Assembly (NCBI RefSeq): GCF_048268525.1
Contig: NZ_JBLWVH010000004.1
Coordinates: forward strand, 1-64,000
Source: Maricaulis sp048268525
GTDB lineage: Bacteria; Pseudomonadota; Alphaproteobacteria; Caulobacterales; Maricaulaceae
Length of the DNA stretch: 64,000 nt
Reading direction: 5' to 3'
The position numbers were made by a program, and so were the translations under genes. The notes beneath the pieces were generated by a model that saw nothing but the letters and a program-made list of their open reading frames with translations, was not told the origin of the DNA and did no database searches. Positions 58,436-64,000 of this stretch are shown one piece after another. Position 1 is the first letter of the stretch. Each line of letters begins with the position of its first letter.

Positions 58436-59341
58436 CTAGACGGCAGCCCGCCAGTCAGTTCGGGCCAATGCTTTGACAAAGAAGCGTAATTTTTTGATCA
58501 AACTTGTGTGATCGGTGGTCAGCCTGACCCGGTTTTCATCAAGATAGAGGCCGCGATTGATCTCGACCTGAATCACATGGACACCGTCATGTGGCCGCCC
58601 GTAATGCTCAGTCGTATAGCCGCCCGCGTAGGGGTTGTTCCGAACTGTTACGAGTCCAAGGTCGCGGAACACCGCTTCGGCAAGGTCGGTCAGGGCGCCA
58701 TCGCATGACGTGCCGAACCGGTCGCCCAGCACAATATCGGCGCCGCGGGCGCTGGAGGCCGGCATGGAATGCATATCGGCGAGGACAACATGTCCAAAGC
58801 GGGACTTCAGGTCAGAAATCTCTGCGCAAAGCGCCGCGTGGTATGGGTGGTAGAAGCGGTCCAGCCGAGCGCGGGCCTCTCCGAAACGCAAGCGGCGTCG
58901 ATACAGGGGTCGCCCCTCGGCGCCAATTCGGGGAATGACACCCAGTCCTGAGTCGGCGCGCCGAGAGGGCTCGATGTCCGACACCGGAACACGGTCCGAG
59001 AACATGCCCGGATCCAACTCCCCGACGCTCCGATTGACATCGACGAAGACACGCGGAAACCCGGCGCAGACCAGGCTGGCGCCATATTCCGGTGCGAAAT
59101 CAATCAGATTGTCGACAAAGGCGTCCTCCGAGCGACGCAGCAACTCGAGCGGCAACCTTGTCGAAGCGCGCAATTCGGCGTCATAATCGCGACCGGAATG
59201 CGGTGATGCCAGAATGACAGGACAAGCCTGACCATCCGCCGGCCGCCGCACCCGCACGACCCCGTCTGAAGGCTGCGGCTGGTCCTGACCGGCTCCAGCG
59301 TCTGACCGAGGCGCGCAAATGGTGGGAATCGTTGGTGCCAT
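58436..59341 (-). CDS. N-formylglutamate amidohydrolase
   Basis: A 301-residue zinc hydrolase of the family that cleaves N-formylglutamate to formate and glutamate in histidine breakdown. It has VILASPHSGRDYDAELRA (about 42-59), LRRSEDAFVDNLIDFAPEYG (about 68-87), FPRVFVDVNRSVGELDPGMF (about 94-113), HPYHAALCAEISDLKSRFGHV and LADMHSMPASSARGADIVLGDR. The first 35 residues are Pro/Gly/Ser-rich and may be disordered. ATG 59341 is used because no downstream start keeps the SPHSG strand. No hut genes adjoin it. It is divergent from cpdR across 117 bases. Confidence 0.88.
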   Translation of the reverse strand: MAPTIPTICAPRSDAGAGQDQPQPSDGVVRVRRPADGQACPVILASPHSGRDYDAELRASTRLPLELLRRSEDAFVDNLIDFAPEYGASLVCAGFPRVFVDVNRSVGELDPGMFSDRVPVSDIEPSRRADSGLGVIPRIGAEGRPLYRRRLRFGEARARLDRFYHPYHAALCAEISDLKSRFGHVVLADMHSMPASSARGADIVLGDRFGTSCDGALTDLAEAVFRDLGLVTVRNNPYAGGYTTEHYGRPHDGVHVIQVEINRGLYLDENRVRLTTDHTSLIKKLRFFVKALARTDWRAAV

Positions 59342-59458
59342 CGACGGAGATTGGGCAGCTGCTCAACGCGGGTCAAGGATGGCAGCGCGTTCAGCCCGTT
59401 TTTACCAGATGGCTGTATCGTGCCGTCAGTTTGAGAATTCGCAAGGGTGGGAACCAAG

Positions 59459-59824
59459 ATGGCAAAGATTCTTCTCGCGGAAGACGACGACTCGATGCGC
59501 GACTTCCTGGCCAAGGCGCTGAAGCGCGCCGGGCATGAAGTTCTGGTGTGTTCGGACGGTGAGGAAGGTCTCGATGCGATCGGCGAACAGCCGGCGCAGT
59601 TCGACCTGCTGCTGACCGATATCGTGATGCCGGGGGTCGACGGTATCGAGCTGGCCCGGCGTGCCGCGGAAATCGATCCGGCCCTGAAGATCATGTTCAT
59701 CACCGGCTTCGCGGCCGTTGCACTGAACCCGGGCTCGGGGGCACCGACGAATGCAAAGGTGCTCTCCAAGCCTTTCCACCTGCGAGAGCTGGTGGACGAG
59801 GTGGCCCGTGTCATGGCCGCCTGA
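59459..59824 (+). CDS. cpdR: Single-domain response regulator CpdR
   Basis: CpdR, when unphosphorylated, directs ClpXP to cell-cycle substrates in Caulobacter and relatives. The 121-residue protein is one receiver domain: AKILLAEDDDSMRDFLAKAL (about 2-21, acidic pocket), the phosphoacceptor Asp54 in LLLTDIVMPGVDGIELARRA, the Thr in IMFITGF and the Lys in VLSKPFHLRELVDEV. It ends VMAA. A C-terminal Ala-Ala like this is the known ClpXP recognition signal of CpdR. Start ATG 59459: the GTG at 59447 would remove the SD AGGGTGGGA. A strong terminator follows the stop. CckA/ChpT signalling is expected to phosphorylate it, as in Caulobacter, but their genes are not in the window. Confidence 0.9.
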   Translation: MAKILLAEDDDSMRDFLAKALKRAGHEVLVCSDGEEGLDAIGEQPAQFDLLLTDIVMPGVDGIELARRAAEIDPALKIMFITGFAAVALNPGSGAPTNAKVLSKPFHLRELVDEVARVMAA

Positions 59825-59850
59825 TCAAAGGCTGAGACGAAAACAATAAA

Positions 59851-59876
59851 CGCCGCCCATCGGGCGGCGTTTTTTT
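59851..59876 (+). terminator. Rho-independent terminator of cpdR
   Basis: CGCCGCCC (59851-59858) pairs with GGGCGGCG (59862-59869) around a 3-base loop, then seven T residues (59870-59876). A textbook terminator 27 bases after the cpdR stop. Confidence 0.95.
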
Positions 59877-59908
59877 GTGTGCCAGGCACGGCCGGGACAC
59901 AGGCAAAG

Positions 59909-59938
59909 AAAAAGGGGGCCGCCCGAAAGGCGGCCCCC
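59909..59938 (-). terminator. Rho-independent terminator of the TonB receptor gene
   Basis: On the minus strand GGGGGCCGCC, a TTTCG loop and GGCGGCCCCC (59914-59938) are followed by TTTTTCTTTG. It lies 26 bases after the receptor stop and back to back with the cpdR terminator. Confidence 0.95.
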
Positions 59939-59964
59939 CAATTCCGTCAGCAATGGTCTGGAGA

Positions 59965-62900
59965 CTACCAGGCCTTGCGGATGTTCATGAACAGGGCGCG
60001 ACCGACGAGGTCATAGCCCGAACCCAGAACCTGGCTACCAGAGCCAAGCGTGGCGCCGGAAGCGTCCTGGTCGATCACAGCCGGACCTTCGTCGGTCAGG
60101 TTGTTCACGCCAACGGTGACGCCCCAGGTGTCCGATTGCCAGTTGATCGACAGATCCTGGTAGTAGACAGCGTCCCAGCTATCGACAGCATCGCCGCCGA
60201 GCTCGGATGCAGCCTCGAGACGGTCACCGTAGTTGACACCAACCACGTTGGAGATCGACGCCTGCTCACCGAGGTAACGGATACGCCAGTTGAGGCGCCA
60301 GTCACCACGCTCGAAGCGGTTGTTGATCGTGCCACGCCATTCCGGGTTACCCCAATCACCAACGAAGTTGTTGGTGTCGGACTGTGCCGTGGTCTGGCTC
60401 AGGATCTCTTCCGACTTCGTGAACGTCGTGTACATGTCGTAGTTGAAGCCACCGAACAGGTCGATATCCATGTTGAAACGACCATGGAAGTCCCAACCCG
60501 TAGCTTCCTGCGTAGCAACGTTGAACGGTGTGTTGTCAACGAGCGTGAGGAGACCGGAGGCCGCGTCACGTGTACGACGTGCACAGAACGGATCGTTCGG
60601 GAAGTTGGTCGAGCTGTAGCACTGCGCCAGAGAGAAGGCCGTGCCCGGGATCGCGATGGAATCCTCGACCTCGATACCCCAATAGCTGACACGCAGCGAG
60701 GCATCGAATGCATCCGTGAACGGTTGGTCAAAGACGAAACCGATCGAGTATGCATCGGACGTTTCCGGATCAAGACCCGGGTTACCCGAACGGAAAGCCT
60801 CGATGGACGAGACACCGCCGAGACCCAGAGCCGTCGGATCGACGCCTTCAGAGACACAGTTCGCCAGAACCTGAGCGTCACGATTGTCGCTCGTCGGGTC
60901 GTAAACGCCGCCATTGTTGGCCGCAAGCGGAACAACACAGGGGTCATTATAACCAGAGTCGAAACCGGTCTGACCGCCGAGGAAGAGTTCCCGGAGGTTC
61001 GGAGCGCGGAAAGACGTGCCCATCGTACCGTTGAAGGTCAGCGAGTCATTGACGACCCAGGCACCACGAACGGAGTAGGTCGAGTTCTGACCGTAGAACT
61101 CGTGGTCGGTCAAACGACCGGCCAGGTCCACCGTGATGTCTTCAGCGAAGGCAGCACCGGAAACCAGCGGGATGGAGAGCTCGCCGTAGTACTCGGTCAG
61201 GGACGCCTGTCCCACCGAGCGACGGTCGGCGAAGTAACCAGCCGCACGACCTTGCGAGGCCACCGTATCCGTACCGGAGTCGAGTGAATCGCGACGCCAT
61301 TCGATACCGATCACCGCATTCACTTCACCAGCCGGCAGTTCGAAAACCGGACCCGTGGTGAAACCGCCCACGATGAGCTGGTCAACAGTGGTCGTTGCCG
61401 TACGGTCGATACGCAGGAAGTCATACTCATCCTGGGTATTGAACTGCGGTCCCGTCACACCATCACTGGGATACAGCGACGATGCGAACAGGTTGACCGG
61501 CACGCAATTGCTCGGGCTCAGGAAGCCGAACAGCGAGACGTTCGAGTTGTCGTAACCACAAACGATCTGGCCACCTTCGACACGGGTCGTGGCGATGGCT
61601 GCCGTCAGGCGTTCTTCGTCAACCTGCGGACGACGCGAGTAACCCATCGAGCGGGTGTAACCAGCGAACATCTCGTACGACCAGGACGGAGCAAAGCTCC
61701 AGTCGCCCTGCAGACCCGACATGAAGCGGGTGTACTGGGTTTCAACGTCGATGTTGGAACGCTCGATCGGCGAAGCGAAGATCGGAACGACATCGAAGCC
61801 GAACGGGTTGTACGGGTTGGAGGCGCCCACGGTCGGGAAGATCTGGCCGTGGTAACCGGAACGGTAGGTCGTCTGCGAGTTGGTGTGAAGCAGCTCGGTG
61901 AAGACCGTCACGTTTTCCTGACCAAGGATACGGTCGATGGTGTAATCGCCCGTAAACATGAAGGAGTAACGCTGGCTGTCCGGGACGATGTCGGTCGACT
62001 GATCGAGATAAGGCGAACGATACTGCTCATCACCAGAGTTGCCGGTCGACCAGCCCTGGATCGGAACCACGAAGTTCGAGGTGCCCGGGGTGGAGTAGAC
62101 GTCTGTCTGCCAAAGGCCCGGATTGGCGAAGTAAGATGCCAGGCTCGGAGCGCCATCGACGTAGTAGCTGAACGTCCGGACGCGGTTGATGATCGAGCCT
62201 TCACACTCTGACAGCAGCGAACCGTCAGCGGCGATCTCGATGTCACGGCTACAGTAGAGCTGATCGGTCGGATCCCAGTTGGCGTCGCGGTCCTGGACCT
62301 GCAGGCGCTGCTGGTGGAAGTACTCCATGGAGAACATGAAGCGGCCATTCTCGGAAGAATCGCCCAGCGTCATGTTCCAGCGATGCGAACCGCCACCGGC
62401 TTCTTCCGGCGAAGACGTCACGGCACCGACACGGAAACCTTCGAACTGATCCTTCAGGATCACGTTCACAACACCGGCAACAGCGTCAGAACCGTAAACC
62501 GACGATGCGCCATCCAGCAGGATGTCGACGCGAGCGATCGCGTAGGTCGGGATGATGTCGAGGTTCGGCAGCGACGGAGCGCCTTCAACGCCCGACGGTG
62601 CAACCCGGCGGCCATTGATCAGCAGCAGCGTCTGGTCCGGATTCAGACCACGCAGCGAGATGGTGTTCGAGCCCGGGCCGGCGTCGGTGACGAAAGCACC
62701 GGCGATGGCGTTGTCGAGCTGGACGCCCTGGGCCACGGACGACGTCTGGAGGATGGCCGCGGCGTCGATCAGACCGGCGTCACGAATTTCCTCAGCGTCG
62801 ATGACCTGAAGCGGTGCCGGCGAGCTGAATGCGTCGCGGCGGATACGGGAACCGGTGATGACAATGGTGTCATCGCTGGATTCCTCGGCTTGCTCGTCTT

Positions 62901-63012
62901 CGTCCTCGTCCTGGTTCTGTGCGTAGGCCGGCGAAATGGTCAGACCGGCGGCAGCAAAGCCAGCGAGGATGGTTGAGCGCAGAAGACGCTCACGATCCCA
63001 AATATTGCTCAC
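59965..63012 (-). CDS. TonB-dependent outer-membrane receptor
   Basis: A 1015-residue outer-membrane active transporter. The N-terminal signal peptide (LAGFAAAGLTISPAYAQ, cleavage after AYA) is followed by an acidic DEDEDEQAEES stretch and a TonB box-like TIVITGSRI (about 49-57). The plug domain is about 55-190 with SNTISLRGLNPDQTLLLINGRRV (about 136-158) and DAVAGVVNVILKDQF. The 22-strand-type barrel fills the rest and ends in the aromatic C-terminal RALFMNIRKAW. Long loops contain several Cys pairs (GCCQ-like and NDPFCARR). Large TonB receptors of this kind are common in marine Caulobacterales and take up oligosaccharides or siderophores. The substrate is unknown. The start is GTG 63012, with AAAGGGG before it. 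Confidence 0.92.
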   Translation of the reverse strand: MSNIWDRERLLRSTILAGFAAAGLTISPAYAQNQDEDEDEQAEESSDDTIVITGSRIRRDAFSSPAPLQVIDAEEIRDAGLIDAAAILQTSSVAQGVQLDNAIAGAFVTDAGPGSNTISLRGLNPDQTLLLINGRRVAPSGVEGAPSLPNLDIIPTYAIARVDILLDGASSVYGSDAVAGVVNVILKDQFEGFRVGAVTSSPEEAGGGSHRWNMTLGDSSENGRFMFSMEYFHQQRLQVQDRDANWDPTDQLYCSRDIEIAADGSLLSECEGSIINRVRTFSYYVDGAPSLASYFANPGLWQTDVYSTPGTSNFVVPIQGWSTGNSGDEQYRSPYLDQSTDIVPDSQRYSFMFTGDYTIDRILGQENVTVFTELLHTNSQTTYRSGYHGQIFPTVGASNPYNPFGFDVVPIFASPIERSNIDVETQYTRFMSGLQGDWSFAPSWSYEMFAGYTRSMGYSRRPQVDEERLTAAIATTRVEGGQIVCGYDNSNVSLFGFLSPSNCVPVNLFASSLYPSDGVTGPQFNTQDEYDFLRIDRTATTTVDQLIVGGFTTGPVFELPAGEVNAVIGIEWRRDSLDSGTDTVASQGRAAGYFADRRSVGQASLTEYYGELSIPLVSGAAFAEDITVDLAGRLTDHEFYGQNSTYSVRGAWVVNDSLTFNGTMGTSFRAPNLRELFLGGQTGFDSGYNDPCVVPLAANNGGVYDPTSDNRDAQVLANCVSEGVDPTALGLGGVSSIEAFRSGNPGLDPETSDAYSIGFVFDQPFTDAFDASLRVSYWGIEVEDSIAIPGTAFSLAQCYSSTNFPNDPFCARRTRDAASGLLTLVDNTPFNVATQEATGWDFHGRFNMDIDLFGGFNYDMYTTFTKSEEILSQTTAQSDTNNFVGDWGNPEWRGTINNRFERGDWRLNWRIRYLGEQASISNVVGVNYGDRLEAASELGGDAVDSWDAVYYQDLSINWQSDTWGVTVGVNNLTDEGPAVIDQDASGATLGSGSQVLGSGYDLVGRALFMNIRKAW

Positions 63013-63332
63013 GATTGTACCCCTTTGTTACGTGTCACCCGGATCCGCCTTGATGCAGAACTCGGGATGGTCGGGTAAGACCCTACCTGCCTGAACTATG
63101 TCGAAGGCCTGCTGGTGATGGAAGCAAGACTCGCTGCGCTGCCGCATTTCTGTCGTAATTGTTGCAAAAAAGTCATAGGCCATTCAGCGGGAAGCAACAT
63201 GCCGGAAAGGGCGATGCGCGCGATTTCGGAGCCGGCTGGAGGGTCGCATGCACCGATCCTGCAATCAGGTGCGACAGACGGCTTGCACTCGATGAAAGCT
63301 GGGGTTAGAACCCCGGCTCTCTTGAGACGGAT
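63013..63332. other. 320-base intergenic region with no visible gene
   Basis: It contains the leader of the TonB receptor gene on the minus strand (AAAGGGG ribosome site just before GTG 63012) and the promoter for tRNA-Val on the plus strand. A possible GTTGC/GCAAC pair brackets a stretch near 63160-63200, but it is weak. I see no clear operator or coding sequence. Confidence 0.4.
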
Positions 63333-63407
63333 GGGCGATTAGCTCAGCGGGAGAGCACTTCGTTGACATCGAAGGGGTCACTGGTTCAATCCCAGTATCG
63401 CCCACCA
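63333..63407 (+). tRNA. tRNA-Val with anticodon GAC
   Basis: A full cloverleaf folds from 63333 to 63404 with an encoded CCA at 63405-63407. The acceptor stem is GGGCGAT/ATCGCCC, the D stem GCTC/GAGC, the anticodon stem CTTCG/CGAAG with loop TTGACAT, and the T stem ACTGG/CCAGT around TTCAATC. Anticodon GAC reads GTC and GTT valine codons. Confidence 0.97.
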
Positions 63408-63427
63408 TCAAGTCTCAGGTCGAAACG

Positions 63428-64000
63428 ATGCAGACACGCGCCCCGCACACCGGAACCAGCATCAACAGCTCGGCGAACAATCCCCGCATCCCGGCGACGA
63501 CCCGCCTGCCCTATGAGACCATGTCTGCCATGTTCACCTACCTTGCCCAGCAAGGCGTGGACCAGTCCGGCGACCCGCTCGGACTCGACACCGTCCAGCT
63601 GTCACGCCAATACGCGATCTGCCTCGTTCCGCGCTCTGGCAGCACTTATCTCACCCACCTCCTGAAGGAAGCCGGAGGCTTCGGATTCCCGGATGAGTGG
63701 ATGGCTATCGGGACGTGTGAGAAAGAAGCCCGCGATACAGCAGCAGCCGACTGGGACCAGCTCCTCAAGCGGATAATGGCTCGCCACGCGTCGGAGAATG
63801 GTGTCAGCGGCGTTGAGTTCGCCCTCGCCCACCTTACCTGGGGCCGACAGGCAACGGGCCGGAAGGACATACTCGATCCCGCTTGGACCTATTTCTATCT
63901 GCGCCGTCGCAATATCGTTCGCCAGGCCATTTCGATGCACGTCGCCCACCAGTCCGGCGTGCTTCACTCCTACCAGCTTGATGATGACGCACGAAAAGTG
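63428..64000 (+). CDS. Stf0-family sulfotransferase, cut by the window edge
   Basis: The frame opens at ATG 63428 and stays open to base 64000 (191 residues seen). An N-terminal polar tail to about residue 35 precedes the PAPS-loop part YAICLVPRSGSTYLTHLLKE (about 64-83, RSGSTYL being the phosphosulfate loop). The block YFYLRRRNIVRQAISMHVAH (about 160-179) is the Arg/Gln-rich motif of Stf0 trehalose 2-sulfotransferase and its relatives. The C-terminal end lies outside the window. The acceptor is unknown: trehalose in mycobacteria, other sugars or lipids elsewhere. It is the second sulfotransferase in the window and would compete for PAPS from CysDNC. Confidence 0.82.
   Translation, partial: MQTRAPHTGTSINSSANNPRIPATTRLPYETMSAMFTYLAQQGVDQSGDPLGLDTVQLSRQYAICLVPRSGSTYLTHLLKEAGGFGFPDEWMAIGTCEKEARDTAAADWDQLLKRIMARHASENGVSGVEFALAHLTWGRQATGRKDILDPAWTYFYLRRRNIVRQAISMHVAHQSGVLHSYQLDDDARKV

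Noticed and set aside
59875..61287. A 470-codon plus-strand frame opposite the TonB receptor
   Set aside because: It starts inside the terminator and is antisense to a well-supported barrel gene. Composition is biased to Arg, Thr and Val, as expected from an antisense frame.
1..64000. Insertion sequences, prophage or integrative element
   Set aside because: No transposase, integrase or phage structural gene was seen. tRNA-Val has no adjacent integrase or repeated 3' end in the visible sequence.

Overview
The window is one contiguous piece of a GC-rich (roughly 63-65% by eye) alphaproteobacterial chromosome. Its markers point to the Caulobacterales/Maricaulales group, a marine Maricaulis-like organism being the best guess. 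They are the zapA-6S RNA-fau arrangement, a CpdR response regulator ending in Ala-Ala, a CysNC fusion, a large TonB-dependent receptor, a ROSE-like thermometer before hsp20, and the abundance of sulfation and surface-polysaccharide genes. The assignment is inference, since no 16S is present. The left edge cuts fau and the right edge cuts a Stf0-type sulfotransferase. The first ~60 bases look like low-quality contig-end sequence.

Layout. (a) 1-1567: fau, 6S RNA, zapA and a coiled-coil gene, all on the minus strand. (b) 1.7-9.6 kb: an anchored unknown protein, a GT2 and a WbpD-like N-acetyltransferase. Next comes a sulfate-type SLC13 permease with cysQ, convergent with cysNC-cysD. (c) 9.8-28.9 kb: the core surface-polysaccharide region. 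It holds an ABC exporter pair, a NodB-like deacetylase and a lipoprotein. A minus-strand operon follows with a Wzx-like flippase, a FemAB-like protein, a sulfotransferase and a fused glutamine amidotransferase-WbpG protein. Then come a GT-C-like membrane protein with a partner and a polyprenol-phosphate-type GT2. The last part carries WbpB, WbpE and WbpA homologues and another glycosyltransferase. (d) 28.9-40.8 kb: nucleotide-sugar supply. glmS faces away from glmM-galU-ugd-pgm-rfbA-rfbC-rfbB-rfbD, and a UDP-glucuronate 4-epimerase converges on rfbD. (e) 41-50.5 kb: a type I secretion system (ABC, HlyD and TolC components) with a 1632-residue secreted protein that combines eight cadherin-like repeats with a serralysin-type metalloprotease. 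(f) 50.6-64 kb: kdsD, gpmA, a shortened ribD, a pentapeptide-repeat protein, hsp20, a lipoprotein methyltransferase, hisN, an XRE regulator, an N-formylglutamate amidohydrolase, cpdR, a TonB receptor, tRNA-Val(GAC) and the partial sulfotransferase.

How it works together. GlmS/GlmM, GalU, Ugd, the mutase, RfbABCD and the epimerase supply GlcN-1-P (on the way to UDP-GlcNAc), UDP-Glc, UDP-GlcA, UDP-GalA and dTDP-rhamnose. WbpA-B-E-D homologues, split over two operons, would convert UDP-GlcNAc to a 2,3-diacetamido uronic acid. The fused amidotransferase would amidinate one N-acetyl group with its own glutamine-derived ammonia. Sulfate uptake and CysDNC make PAPS, CysQ removes PAP, and two sulfotransferases are the likely consumers, so the exported polysaccharide may be sulfated. 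The points most worth a second look are the amidotransferase fusion, the apparently split GT-C enzyme, the cadherin-serralysin secretion locus and the ROSE-like thermometer.
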